In this document: positions 18,480 to 27,996 of the stretch, piece after piece
Position numbering within the stretch: the stretch's first letter is position 1
How the letters are laid out: every line of letters begins with the position of its first letter
Assembly (NCBI GenBank): GCA_934216615.1
Contig: CAKQCB010000001.1
Location: 620,001 to 684,000, forward strand
Source: an uncultured Anaerolineae bacterium
GTDB lineage: Bacteria; Chloroflexota; Anaerolineae; Aggregatilineales; Phototrophicaceae
Direction: 5' to 3'
DNA length: 64,000 bases
Program-made: the position numbers and the translations under genes
The notes under the pieces: generated by a model
What the model was told of the DNA's origin: nothing
The model's database searches: none
What the model saw: only the letters and a program-made list of their open reading frames with translations

Positions 18480-19994
18480 TTAACGATCCAAAGTGACTTG
18501 CGCCAACGAGAGGAGAGAATCTGTTGGGGAAGCGACAAAACCAGACACATAGGGTTGTTGCGCGGTGTATTCATACCCCACATACAACCAAACCCAAGGC
18601 GCTTGTTCTGCTAAGTGATGTTGGAATTCAGCGAAGATGTCATAACGGGCTTGTGGGTCGGTTTCAGTACGACCAGTGGCCATTAATTCATCCAAAGTTG
18701 AATCGCTGTAACCCGCAACATTGTTCAAGTTACCCGTTGACTGCCAGTAACGCGCGTACATCGTGTACGGGTCTGGACGCCCCCCGTTCAATGCGATAGC
18801 CGCTTCAAAGTCACCCGCTAACCAGCGGTCAACATACACACTGAGTTCCATTGATTCGATTTCAACGGTGATGCCAATTTCAGCCAATTGTGCTTGGATG
18901 CTTTGCGCTTCAGACAAGGCGGTTGGCGGTTCAGCATTGGCGGCGATCACGTTGAGGGTGAAACCTTCGACGCCCGCGGCAGCCATCAATTCTTGCGCGC
19001 GTTCAATATCTTTTTCGTAGCAGAACAGTTCTTCGGTTGGCAAAGCGAAGGCAGCCATAGTCAATGGGCCAGTGACGATGCCTTCACCCAACGACGCGAC
19101 ATCCAATACTTCTTGGCGGTCGATGGCACAAGAGATCGCTTGGCGAACTTCCAAAATAGCCAGCGGTGAATCTTCGATGGTCGAGCGCAGTTGCAACACA
19201 TGGTACGCAATCGACGGTGCGGTATTCAAAACGATATTGCTATCACCGATGAGTAGTGTCGCTACCAAAGGATCATTCAAGAGCGCGAAGTCAATCGTGC
19301 CTGCGCGTAACGCGGCGAGGATCGAGGTTTCATCAGGGATGATGCGAATATCAATACCATCGACAAACGGCCCTTCACCCCACCAGTCAGCATTAGCGCT
19401 CAGTTGGGTCGATTCATCGGGTGTCCAGCTCGCCAAAGAGAACGGCCCTGTACCGTTGGCGACGGTGGCAATATCACCACTTTCAATGTCGGCAGAGTCG
19501 GCAATCGCGGCGTTGGTGGTTGCCAAAGCAGCTAAAAGAGGTACGTCCGGTTCTGAAAGGTTGAAGACCACCGTATAATCATCGGGGGTATCGATTGAAG
19601 CGATGCTCAGATAATTTGCACGCGTGGCGGCGGCAGTCGTTTCATCCAAAATACGGTTCATGCTTGCCAACACGTCTTCAGATGTAAATTCAGCCCCATT
19701 GTGGAAGGTGACCCCTTGACGCAAATTCAGCGTCAACATGGTTGCATCTTCGGAGAAACTCCAGCTTTCTGCTAATGAAGGAACCACGTTTAAGTCAGCA
19801 TCTAAGTTGACCAGTGGCTCATAGATCAATTCCAAAAGACGGAATGATGCAAAAGCAGTTTGTGTATGTGGGTCAAGACCCGTTGTATCAGCTGCTCGCG
19901 CCATCACCAGAACATTGGAATTTTCTTGTGCTGTAGCCAGCCCCACCGAAGTGAGTAACAGTAAAGAAAGACCTACTAAAGACCCTTTACGCAT
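18480..19994 (-). CDS. ABC transporter substrate-binding protein, family 5 (system 2)
   Basis: A 504-aa secreted SBP_bac_5 protein. I start it at the ATG at 19994, which follows GGAG by 6 nt and opens a proper signal peptide (MRKGSLVGLSLLLLTSVGLA, cut near ATAQ); the longer reading frame from 20078 would bury it. It has ESWSFSEDATMLTLNLRQGVTFHNGAEFTSEDVLASM, VRQAISCAIDRQEVLDVA and AQELMAAAGVEGFTLNV. No lipobox is present. The ligand is unknown; neighbouring anmK and D-amino-acid-type enzymes suggest muropeptide fragments. Confidence 0.91.
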   Translation of the reverse strand: MRKGSLVGLSLLLLTSVGLATAQENSNVLVMARAADTTGLDPHTQTAFASFRLLELIYEPLVNLDADLNVVPSLAESWSFSEDATMLTLNLRQGVTFHNGAEFTSEDVLASMNRILDETTAAATRANYLSIASIDTPDDYTVVFNLSEPDVPLLAALATTNAAIADSADIESGDIATVANGTGPFSLASWTPDESTQLSANADWWGEGPFVDGIDIRIIPDETSILAALRAGTIDFALLNDPLVATLLIGDSNIVLNTAPSIAYHVLQLRSTIEDSPLAILEVRQAISCAIDRQEVLDVASLGEGIVTGPLTMAAFALPTEELFCYEKDIERAQELMAAAGVEGFTLNVIAANAEPPTALSEAQSIQAQLAEIGITVEIESMELSVYVDRWLAGDFEAAIALNGGRPDPYTMYARYWQSTGNLNNVAGYSDSTLDELMATGRTETDPQARYDIFAEFQHHLAEQAPWVWLYVGYEYTAQQPYVSGFVASPTDSLLSLAQVTLDR

Positions 19995-20046
19995 TCCAAA
20001 CTCCTGCATAATAAATGGTGAAAACACCATAGAACACACATGATTT

Positions 20047-20511
20047 TTATTCAAAAACTTTTCGAAATAGTAACTCATTCACGCCCGTAAGTACATAATT
20101 TTCAAGCGCACCTACTTGGACATAACCTTGCCGTTTGTAAAACGCCTGCGCATCCAGATTAAAGTCAGATACGAGAAGGAATATATCCTTTGCAAAGGCA
20201 GAAACTCGCCTTTCTGCATGGTTCAACAACGCGCTTCCTAAGCCTGAACGTTTGATATCAGGGTTCACACCGATCAGCCGAACATACGGACTGCGCCCAA
20301 ACAACCCTTTGGGCATCACCCACACAAAACCAACGGCATTATTGCCTGAAACCACAACCCACAAGTCATCTTCTTGGCGAAGACCCTGTTCAAAGTTCTG
20401 TATCGCACGTTCTTCAGTCAGTCCGTACCGCTGCCATAATGGAATTTGCATCATCCATTTTGCTAAAACGGGGAAATCATGAGGGGTCATTGATCGTATT
20501 AAGATATTCAT
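20047..20511 (-). CDS. GNAT-family N-acetyltransferase
   Basis: A 154-aa acetyl-CoA-dependent acetyltransferase with the family start (MNILIRSMTPHDFPVLAKWM), the acetyl-CoA loop RSGLGSALLNHAERR and the C-terminal AQAFYKRQGYVQVG. I prefer the ATG at 20511 to the one at 20535 because it opens at the conserved first strand. It lies 31 bp after anmK and 52 bp before the binding-protein gene, so it is probably co-transcribed. The acceptor cannot be told; an amino sugar or amino acid would fit. Confidence 0.88.
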   Translation of the reverse strand: MNILIRSMTPHDFPVLAKWMMQIPLWQRYGLTEERAIQNFEQGLRQEDDLWVVVSGNNAVGFVWVMPKGLFGRSPYVRLIGVNPDIKRSGLGSALLNHAERRVSAFAKDIFLLVSDFNLDAQAFYKRQGYVQVGALENYVLTGVNELLFRKVFE

Positions 20512-20542
20512 AGCACTTTTGTAATAAAAGTTCAAAAAACCA

Positions 20543-21721
20543 CTATATCCACGTTGAATGAATCAATGCTGGATAGTTGGTGCCGGGTGTGATCTGACCT
20601 AAAATCACGGGATGAGTTCCCCCAGTCAAGGCGGGGAGCGTGCTAGTGCGCCCATGCCATGTTTCATAAGCCAAGACAGCAAAGACCATCGCTTCTTTAT
20701 TATCGCTGTCCATGCCGATATCTTCATGGCTCATGACTTTTGCAGGCGCTAACAAGCCCTGAAGCATGTCTAACATCAATTGGTTATGACGGCCACCGCC
20801 CCCTAAAATCACCTCTTCAGGCGGGGCAGGCGCGAACTGAGCATACGCATCGACAATCGTTTGAGAGGTCAATGTCGTGATGGTCGCTAACATCGTCGCA
20901 GGGTCATTCCCGCGTTTTTGCCCTTCAAGGATCAATTCACTCGCCATTGCCTTGCTGAACAATTCCCGTCCGGTTGTTTTGGGGGGCTTCATCTTATAGT
21001 AAGGATGGGCGAGCAATGTGTTGAGCCAATCCTCGTCAATGATTCCCTGCTTCGCCCATTGAGCATCACGATCAAACGTGGATTTGCCATCCGTCAACTG
21101 GACAATCATCGAGTCGATTAAGGCATTTCCCGGCCCTGTATCAAAGGCCATCGGCTGGCTTTCCATGTCTGAGAGTGGCGGTAAAAAGGTGACGTTCCCA
21201 ATCCCGCCGATATTTTGGATGGCGCGCCATTTGGTGGGATGCCGTAATAACAACCAGTCAATATAAGCAGTGAGCGGTGCGCCCTGCCCACCCACAGCGA
21301 TATCACGCGGGCGGAAATTACTCACTACGGTGATGCCCGTTCGTTCCGCTAAAATGGAGGCTTCAGTCAATTGTAAAGTCGCGCTGACTTGACCATCCGC
21401 TTCCACCTGATGCCAAACGGTTTGCCCGTGCAGGCCGATCAAATCCACGTCTTGGGGCTTAAAATTGGCTTCAGCGATCACCTGCAAAACGGCTTGGGAA
21501 AACAATTCACCTAACGCAAAATGCAATTTGCAGAGTTCATCTACACTGCTGGTATCAGGCTGGCTTGCGCGTAAAATGCGCGCTTGGAAACCTTCGGGAT
21601 ATTGAAATGCAATCCCATGAATGATTTTCGCTTGTAGGTGCGGTGGTGACCCTGTGATCTCACATAACGCAGCATCGATTCCATCCGCAGAAGTCCCCGA
21701 CATTAACCCGACAACAAACAT
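20543..21721 (-). CDS. anmK: Anhydro-N-acetylmuramic acid kinase
   Basis: A 392-aa cytoplasmic kinase of the ASKHA fold that cleaves the anhydro ring of anhMurNAc and phosphorylates it to MurNAc-6-P in peptidoglycan recycling. It has the N-terminal phosphate-binding GLMSGTSADGIDAAL, GLHGQTVWHQ, PRDIAVGGQGAPLTAYIDWLL, the catalytic-Asp region AFDTGPGNALIDSM and ILGGGGRHNQ. Length is typical. No murQ is in the window. It appears to head an operon with an acetyltransferase, a Dpp-type importer, a PLP enzyme and a flavin oxidase. Confidence 0.95.
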   Translation of the reverse strand: MFVVGLMSGTSADGIDAALCEITGSPPHLQAKIIHGIAFQYPEGFQARILRASQPDTSSVDELCKLHFALGELFSQAVLQVIAEANFKPQDVDLIGLHGQTVWHQVEADGQVSATLQLTEASILAERTGITVVSNFRPRDIAVGGQGAPLTAYIDWLLLRHPTKWRAIQNIGGIGNVTFLPPLSDMESQPMAFDTGPGNALIDSMIVQLTDGKSTFDRDAQWAKQGIIDEDWLNTLLAHPYYKMKPPKTTGRELFSKAMASELILEGQKRGNDPATMLATITTLTSQTIVDAYAQFAPAPPEEVILGGGGRHNQLMLDMLQGLLAPAKVMSHEDIGMDSDNKEAMVFAVLAYETWHGRTSTLPALTGGTHPVILGQITPGTNYPALIHSTWI

Positions 21722-21782
21722 AATGCTCTCTTCAAATAATCCAATTCAGCGACAAGATAGCATAACCAAATAACGCAAACTG

Positions 21783-21813
21783 AAAAGGATCGCCACTGAA
21801 TGACGATCCTTTT
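21783..21813 (-). terminator. Terminator after the prolyl oligopeptidase gene
   Basis: A perfect 10-bp stem (AAAAGGATCG / CGATCCTTTT) with an 11-nt loop, 27 bp past the minus-strand stop at 21840. The T run needed is part of the 3' arm. It separates this gene from anmK. Confidence 0.75.
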
Positions 21814-21839
21814 GTATAAAGTTACAATAGAAGAAGCGG

Positions 21840-23903
21840 TTAAATCGACCAACCGAGATGTGCGGACAAGAAAGCCAAGTAATCAGATTCTTCTTCGATC
21901 ATCTTATTGACGGTCACGGTTCCGTGTCCCACATTGATGCCAAAACGTAACAAAATGGGATTATCGCCCACATGCGCGGATTGGACAGTGGCGGCAAATT
22001 TGAGAGAGTGCATCGGTACAACACGGTCATCCCCGTCGGATGTCCAGATCAATGTTGGAGGATAGCTCACCCCTTCTTTCACATTGTTCAAAGGTGAGTA
22101 AGCGAACAGATAGGCAAATTCTTCAGCGCTGTTATCCGCCGCGCCAAATTCAGAAACCCACAGACGACCCGCTGTAAACTTGTGATAACGGAGCATGTCG
22201 ATCACAGGGACACCACACAGCGCCGCGCCGTAGAGGTCAGGCCGTTGGGTGATGCAAGTAGCCACCAATAAACCGCCGTTGCTCATCCCACGAATGGCGA
22301 GTTTGCTCGGCGATGTATATCCATTGGCGATCAGCCATTCCCCACCGCCGATCATGTCATCAAAAACGTGTTGTTTTTGATCTAACATACCCGCTTTGTG
22401 CCATTCTTCACCATATTCACCGCCTCCACGCAAGTTAGGAACAGCGAATACCCCACCCTGCTCCATCCATAGATAATAGGCAGGTTCAAAATCCGGTAAC
22501 GTCGAGGCGTCAAAACCGCCGTAGGCATACATCAGGGTTGGATTATTGCCATCCAACTGAATGCCCTTCTTATGAGAGATGAACATCGACACTTGTGCGC
22601 CATCGGTAGAGGGATAGAAAATTTGACGTGTTTCGAATTCGTCGGTCTTCACATCAATGCCAGAAGCTTGGAAAACAGAGATTGCTTCGGCTTGCGTATC
22701 GTATCTGAAAAGCGTCATCGGCATTAAGAAGGAAGTGAAGGTAAAGAGGAAGTCATTCTCATCGTTGCTGGTATGCAGGTAATAGCTTGGAATTGCCCCC
22801 ATCGGTGGCAGTTCAATATCTTTGATGAACGTCCCATCCAAGCTGTAGGCCTTCACTTGGCTATGCGCATTATGCAAGTAGAACACATAAAGTTTTCCGC
22901 CCGCCAACTTCGCCGCATCTATCGTGTCGGCTTGTTCGGGAAGAATTTCACGCCAGTTTTCGCGCGCAGGGTGATGAAGATCGACGGCGATAATCCGTTT
23001 GCGCGGGGCATCTAATTTGGTGAGGAAGTAGAAGGTTTCGCTGTCGTTTCCAACAAACTCGTATTCTGAGTCGAAATCATTTAACAGGCGAACAAAACCC
23101 TTGGGGTTATCAATTTCCCAATAATAATAGCCTGTCGCGCCCACCGCGCTTTTACGCACACTCAGCAGTAAATAGCGATTATCGTCAGAGCCGGACGTCC
23201 AATATAAGTAGTCGGGATGTTCTGGGTCTTCAAAGACCACCACATCTTCAGACTGGGGCGTTCCGACTTTATGGAAATAGACACGGCTGTTAAAGTTTTC
23301 AGCCAGTTTTTCTTGGCCTGCAACCACTTCTGGGAAGCGATTATAGAAAAAGCCTGTGCTATCTGCTTTCCAAACCACAGTGGTGAACTTACACCACAGC
23401 AGTTCGTCGGCAAAATCGGTCTTTGTCGCCACGTCACGAACGTGGAATTCTTGCCAGTCTGACCCGCCGCGAGAAATGCTATAGGCTAAATACTTTCCAT
23501 CTGGGCTAGGCATCGATTGCATATAGATGATGGAGCCATCATCACTAAATTCGTTGGGGTCGAGCACAATTTCTGAAGTTCCATCCACCCCTTCACGGCG
23601 GAAAACAACGGCTTGGTCTTTCCCGACATTAAAACTATAAAAATACGAGTCACCAGCGCGGGTTGCTAAACCATAAGATGGAACGTGAGGTTTCTGAAAC
23701 AGCTCGGTCAAACGCTGTTTGATGGTTTCTCTGCTCTTGATGCTTCCTAAAAACCCATAGGTGATTTCATTTTGAGCGGTGATAAATTCTGTCACTCTAG
23801 GATCGGCGGGGTCTTCCATCCAACGATAAGGGTCGGCAACTGGGGTACCAAAAAAATCATCAACAATAGATTCTTGATCAGGTTTGGGATAGATGATCGA
23901 CAT
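21840..23903 (-). CDS. Prolyl oligopeptidase family protein (S9A)
   Basis: A 687-aa cytoplasmic serine peptidase that cleaves short peptides, typically after proline. The N-terminal DDFFGTPVADPYRWMEDP is the S9A signature, followed by a seven-bladed propeller and the hydrolase domain. The catalytic Ser is Ser541 (IRGMSNGGLLVA), the Asp lies in TSDGDDRVVP and the His in INVGHGT. No signal peptide is present. I start it at the ATG at 23903, preceded by GGAAGAGG; the frame is open to 23984 but that extension is not conserved. It is a separate unit and could process peptides brought in by the nearby importers. Confidence 0.95.
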   Translation of the reverse strand: MSIIYPKPDQESIVDDFFGTPVADPYRWMEDPADPRVTEFITAQNEITYGFLGSIKSRETIKQRLTELFQKPHVPSYGLATRAGDSYFYSFNVGKDQAVVFRREGVDGTSEIVLDPNEFSDDGSIIYMQSMPSPDGKYLAYSISRGGSDWQEFHVRDVATKTDFADELLWCKFTTVVWKADSTGFFYNRFPEVVAGQEKLAENFNSRVYFHKVGTPQSEDVVVFEDPEHPDYLYWTSGSDDNRYLLLSVRKSAVGATGYYYWEIDNPKGFVRLLNDFDSEYEFVGNDSETFYFLTKLDAPRKRIIAVDLHHPARENWREILPEQADTIDAAKLAGGKLYVFYLHNAHSQVKAYSLDGTFIKDIELPPMGAIPSYYLHTSNDENDFLFTFTSFLMPMTLFRYDTQAEAISVFQASGIDVKTDEFETRQIFYPSTDGAQVSMFISHKKGIQLDGNNPTLMYAYGGFDASTLPDFEPAYYLWMEQGGVFAVPNLRGGGEYGEEWHKAGMLDQKQHVFDDMIGGGEWLIANGYTSPSKLAIRGMSNGGLLVATCITQRPDLYGAALCGVPVIDMLRYHKFTAGRLWVSEFGAADNSAEEFAYLFAYSPLNNVKEGVSYPPTLIWTSDGDDRVVPMHSLKFAATVQSAHVGDNPILLRFGINVGHGTVTVNKMIEEESDYLAFLSAHLGWSI

Positions 23904-24027
23904 GGGTCCTCTTCCTATAAAAATGAATTCGATGGCCTGATGTAAACAGTGTTGCACCATGACATCCAAAGAGTAACAAATCATTACGAACCATTACAGT
24001 CCACACAATACTGTGCAAAATCTTTGC

Positions 24028-24041
24028 AATTGTGCACAATT
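24028..24041. promoter_or_regulatory. Palindromic operator candidate in a divergent promoter region
   Basis: AATTGTGCACAATT is a perfect 14-bp palindrome in the 283-bp region between the divergent prolyl oligopeptidase and third binding-protein genes. The symmetry continues outward (TTGC...ACAA) with one mismatch on each side. It looks like the site of a dimeric regulator, but none is encoded next to it. Confidence 0.45.
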
Positions 24042-24186
24042 ACAAGGGTTGCTGAATTTGGTAATTTTCATCATAGGTTCTTTTGCAAGGTGAAGTTACT
24101 CTAATTCAGCCACACTTTATCGTTGACGTGATTTATAAAAAAAATCGCAATTGGTTTTTACTGTAGTGTTTTATTTAGGAGTAACT

Positions 24187-25881
24187 ATGAAACGTGTGTT
24201 TGCCCTTATCCTTGCAGTAGGGTTGCTAGCGATATCTAGCGCCGCCTTTGCACAACGAGACACCCTCAATCTCATCACCTTCCTAGACACCGGTAATTTC
24301 AACCCCCTGTTCAGTGCAAACAGCCTGATTCAACGTTTAACATGGGACTCTTTGTTCCGCGTGGACGGCGACACAGGTTTAGCGACTTCTGGTTTAGGCT
24401 TGACCTCTTGGGACGTTTCTGAAGATGGGACAGTCTATACGTTCTATATTGATGAAGCCGCTACATGGAGCGATGGTGTTCCTTTAACCAGCGCGGACAT
24501 CCAATACACACTGGACGCCATGACTTCTCCTGAAGTTGAAACATGGATGGCTAGCTTCTTCCCGCCCGACCTGTTCACAGGCTTTGAAGTGGTTGATGAC
24601 AAGACATTCACCGTCACCATCACCGACTTGAATTGCAACTTGATCAACTCTTTGTTCTGGTTCGTTCCCCTTCCTGCACACATTTACGGGCCAGACCCCG
24701 CAGGCGTTAATGAGCACCCTGCAAACGCAGGTGGCGCTGGTTTCGTCAGCAGTGGGCCGTACACGGTAGTTGAATATCAAGCAGATGAATATGTTCGTTT
24801 AGCCGCGAACCCCTACTATCGTGGTGGCGTTCCTCAAATCCCGAACATCATCATGCGTTTTGAAGGTGATGCCACAGTTTCTAACTTGATGTTAGAAACG
24901 GGCGAAATTGATTTCATGCGTATGACCGCTGCTCAATTCGACCAATTGGCTGACCCAGAACAATTCGTCTACTACCCTGTGCCAAACCAATTTGCGACAT
25001 CCCTCATGCTCAACCCGATGGACCCCGCAAACCCATCCGCCGCATACGATGAAGATGGTAATGTGCTCGAACAAGCCGTTCATCCCGTTTTAGGTGATGT
25101 CCGCGTTCGTCAGGCCATCGCGCTCGGTTATGACAAGAGCTTGATCCTTCAATCTATTCGTGAAGAAGGCGCGGGCGAGTTGATGACATGGATGTTCCAC
25201 CCACTCTTGACCGGTTGGGCAAACAATCCAGAATTATCCCCCACCCCATTCGATCCTGAAGCCGCAGCCGCATTATTAGATGAAGCAGGCTGGACCGATG
25301 CAGATGGCAACGGCGTTCGTGAATGCAACGGTTGTGAAACCACAGAAGATGGCACGCCATTGGCCTTCACCATCAGCTATGCCCCCATCTATGCAGAATA
25401 TGCAAATTACGCTGTGATCGTTCAAGATCAATTGGGTCAACTCGGTTTCGAAGTCAGCATTAACCAACTCGAATACAATGCCCTTTCTACCGAATACATG
25501 CGTCCACAAGCCTTTGATGCCATCGTCTTGTCCTTCGGCGGTTTCCCTGCCGACCCCAGCTCTTTGGCAAATTCATTCCTGCTCAGCACCAATGACATCC
25601 CCGGCCTCGGCAGCAACTACATCTCGGTTGTGGACGAAGAAATTGATGCGCTGTTGGCTGAAGGTTTATCAGTTCCTAGCTGTTCAATTGAAGAACGCGC
25701 ACCGATTTACCACCGTATTCAAGAAATTGGCTTGGAAAATATGTACTTCGGTGACTGGGGTTTCATCACCAATGACTACCTCGTCGTCAGCCGTAACATT
25801 GAAGGTTTCGTGCCAACACCCCTCGGCGGTGAAGGTAGCGAATATAACTTCATTCAACAATGGACGTTCGCAGGTAACTAA
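24187..25881 (+). CDS. ABC transporter substrate-binding protein, family 5 (system 3)
   Basis: A 564-aa secreted SBP_bac_5 protein. The ATG at 24187 follows TAGGAG at 5-nt spacing and opens a clear signal peptide (MKRVFALILAVGLLAISSAA, cut after AFA). Hallmarks are SWDVSEDGTVYTFYIDEAATWSDGVPLTSADI, VRVRQAIALGYDKSLIL and AAALLDEAGWTDADGNGVREC; the last is common in peptide- and oligosaccharide-binding members. A CNGC pair near residue 383 could form a disulfide. Two permease genes follow. Confidence 0.92.
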   Translation: MKRVFALILAVGLLAISSAAFAQRDTLNLITFLDTGNFNPLFSANSLIQRLTWDSLFRVDGDTGLATSGLGLTSWDVSEDGTVYTFYIDEAATWSDGVPLTSADIQYTLDAMTSPEVETWMASFFPPDLFTGFEVVDDKTFTVTITDLNCNLINSLFWFVPLPAHIYGPDPAGVNEHPANAGGAGFVSSGPYTVVEYQADEYVRLAANPYYRGGVPQIPNIIMRFEGDATVSNLMLETGEIDFMRMTAAQFDQLADPEQFVYYPVPNQFATSLMLNPMDPANPSAAYDEDGNVLEQAVHPVLGDVRVRQAIALGYDKSLILQSIREEGAGELMTWMFHPLLTGWANNPELSPTPFDPEAAAALLDEAGWTDADGNGVRECNGCETTEDGTPLAFTISYAPIYAEYANYAVIVQDQLGQLGFEVSINQLEYNALSTEYMRPQAFDAIVLSFGGFPADPSSLANSFLLSTNDIPGLGSNYISVVDEEIDALLAEGLSVPSCSIEERAPIYHRIQEIGLENMYFGDWGFITNDYLVVSRNIEGFVPTPLGGEGSEYNFIQQWTFAGN

Positions 25882-25922
25882 GCGTAACGCTTTCACACTG
25901 CAATTGTAGTTTCGTAAGTCAG

Positions 25923-25951
25923 CGACAGGTTGATGCGAAATCAACCTGTCG
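25923..25951 (+). terminator. Stem-loop between binding-protein and permease genes (system 3)
   Basis: A perfect 12-bp stem (CGACAGGTTGAT / ATCAACCTGTCG) with a 5-nt loop, 41 bp past the SBP stop and 54 bp before the dppB start. The T run that follows is broken (TCTCCACTTATTT), so partial termination is likely. The first two importers have a comparable element in the same place. Confidence 0.6.
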
Positions 25952-26005
25952 TCTCCACTTATTTCTAATTTCTCATTCTGTTCAAGATTCAGTAAAGGTA
26001 AACCA

Positions 26006-27031
26006 ATGGCAGCGTATGTCATTCGCCGCCTTTTACAGGCTATTCCAACCTTAATTGGAATTACGTTCCTCTCTTTCCTGCTGATGATGGCGACCCCGGG
26101 CGACCCTGTTTCCCGCGTCACCTTTCAGCAAACCAATGTCACGCCTGAAGACCTTGAACGCTTACGTCGTCAACTTGGGTTAGACCAACCCCCATTACAG
26201 CAATATTTATATTGGCTTGTGGGAAACGACTGGACAACGATTGATGTCGATGGTGATGGCACGGGTGATATTCAAGGTACACGTCGCGGTATTTTACGAG
26301 GGGATTTAGGTAATTCTCTCAGTCAACGTCGCCCTGTTTTAGAACTTATTACTGAACGTATTCCGGCAACGGTACAACTCACATTTACAGCCTTTGTCTT
26401 AGGCTATCTGATCGGCATTCCGCTGGGTGTGCTGGCCGCGACCCACTACGGAAGTTGGTTTGACCAATTATCCCGTGTGATTTCAGTCATCGGCAATGCG
26501 ATTCCTAGTTTCTGGCTCGCGCTCATGATGATGTTACTTTTCAGCGTGACATTAGGCATTCTTCCATTGAGTGGTATGCGAGATTTGAGCAATCAAAACC
26601 CCACGCTGTGGGATAGCGTCCGCTACATGATTATGCCTGTCAGCGTGTTGGCGCTCGGCACTATCGCGAGTATTTCGCGCTTCATGCGCGCCAAAATGCT
26701 GGAAGTCATGAACGAAGATTATATCCGTACCGCCCGCGCAAAAGGTTTAACAGAGCGCAATGTGTGGTGGCGTCATGCCCTGCGTAACGGCTTACTGCCA
26801 ATCGCAACGTTCATTGGGCCAGCGGTTGGTTTCCTTCTCGGTGGTGCCGTGATTGTCGAAACTATTTTTGCATGGCCGGGTATGGGGCGCTTGGTCGTCA
26901 ACGCGGTTTCTGAACGTGATTACCCGCTCATCATGGGGTCGGTTGTGATGAGCGCGATGTTTTATGTCGCGGGGTTGATCATTTCTGATTTATTGTACGC
27001 GGCCTTAGACCCTCGTATTCGCTTACGCTGA
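26006..27031 (+). CDS. ABC transporter permease, DppB type (system 3)
   Basis: A 341-aa permease. It carries an insert of about 20 residues before GDLGNSLSQRRPVLELITERIP (an acidic DWTTIDVDGDGTGD stretch) compared with the other two copies here, which is seen in many Chloroflexota-type members. The coupling loop is NEDYIRTARAKGLTERNVWWRHALRN, and VETIFAWPGMGRL and ALDPRIRL lie near the end. Confidence 0.92.
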   Translation: MAAYVIRRLLQAIPTLIGITFLSFLLMMATPGDPVSRVTFQQTNVTPEDLERLRRQLGLDQPPLQQYLYWLVGNDWTTIDVDGDGTGDIQGTRRGILRGDLGNSLSQRRPVLELITERIPATVQLTFTAFVLGYLIGIPLGVLAATHYGSWFDQLSRVISVIGNAIPSFWLALMMMLLFSVTLGILPLSGMRDLSNQNPTLWDSVRYMIMPVSVLALGTIASISRFMRAKMLEVMNEDYIRTARAKGLTERNVWWRHALRNGLLPIATFIGPAVGFLLGGAVIVETIFAWPGMGRLVVNAVSERDYPLIMGSVVMSAMFYVAGLIISDLLYAALDPRIRLR

Positions 27032-27042
27032 GGTTATCAACG

Positions 27043-27972
27043 ATGAGCACAATACAAAAAAACAATCTAACTTCGGTTGTTGAACTCAACCCACAAAAAT
27101 ACGAGGCACGTTCTTTATGGCGAGACGCTTTTAACCGCCTTCTTCGTGACCGACTGACGCTCATAGCGATCATCATCATCGTCCTATTAACCATCGTGAG
27201 TTTTGCAGGCCCACCCATTTTAGAAAACCTAACAGGCATCAACCCCAACCGTACGAACGTCATCAACAAATACTTTGTACCGGGCGAAGGTGGGCACTTG
27301 TTAGGAACGGATCAAGTCGGCCGTGACCAATTTTCACGGCTCATGGTCGGCGGTCAAATTTCGCTCACAATCGCGTTTTTCACCAGTTTATTATCGATGT
27401 CGATTGGGGTGACCGTTGGGCTAATTGCAGGCTACTTTGGCGGTTGGGTGGATGATGCCTTCACATGGATCATCACCACGCTGACTTCCATTCCCCAGTT
27501 GTTCATCCTGCTTTTAGTGGCGATCATTTGGACGCCAACACCGCCCGTATTGATCCTTATTTTAGGGTTACTCAGTTGGGTGGAAACCGCCCGCCTTGTT
27601 CGTGGTGAAGTTTTCGCTCTGCGAGAAAATGAATACATCACAGCGGCGCGGTCGCTCGGTGCGCCTAGTTTGCGCATCATGTTAAGCCATCTGTTCCCGA
27701 ACCTCCTGCCGATTGTGTTAATCAATTTAGCCATCAGCGCAGGGTCATTGATCCTGACCGAATCCAGCTTGAGCTTCTTAGGACTTGGGATTCAACCGCC
27801 AACGCCCTCATGGGGCAACATGCTGACCGATTCGCGTACCTACTTTGCACGCGCTGGTCATTTGGTCATTTGGCCGGGCTTTATGATTTCTCTATCCGTC
27901 ATCTGTTTCTACTTGATCGGTGACGGTGTCCGCGATGCGATTGACCCAAGAAGTGTTCGCAACCGTAAGTAA
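27043..27972 (+). CDS. ABC transporter permease, DppC type (system 3)
   Basis: A 309-aa permease with a long cytoplasmic N-terminus, a first TM near residues 40-60, LLGTDQVGRDQFSRLMVGG, four more TM segments, the coupling loop NEYITAARSLGAPSLRIMLSHLFPN and SLSFLGLGIQPPTPSWG. It lies 11 bp after dppB. No ATPase gene follows, unlike classical dpp operons. Confidence 0.92.
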   Translation: MSTIQKNNLTSVVELNPQKYEARSLWRDAFNRLLRDRLTLIAIIIIVLLTIVSFAGPPILENLTGINPNRTNVINKYFVPGEGGHLLGTDQVGRDQFSRLMVGGQISLTIAFFTSLLSMSIGVTVGLIAGYFGGWVDDAFTWIITTLTSIPQLFILLLVAIIWTPTPPVLILILGLLSWVETARLVRGEVFALRENEYITAARSLGAPSLRIMLSHLFPNLLPIVLINLAISAGSLILTESSLSFLGLGIQPPTPSWGNMLTDSRTYFARAGHLVIWPGFMISLSVICFYLIGDGVRDAIDPRSVRNRK

Positions 27973-27996
27973 ATCTTCAAGCCATCCTATCAAACT

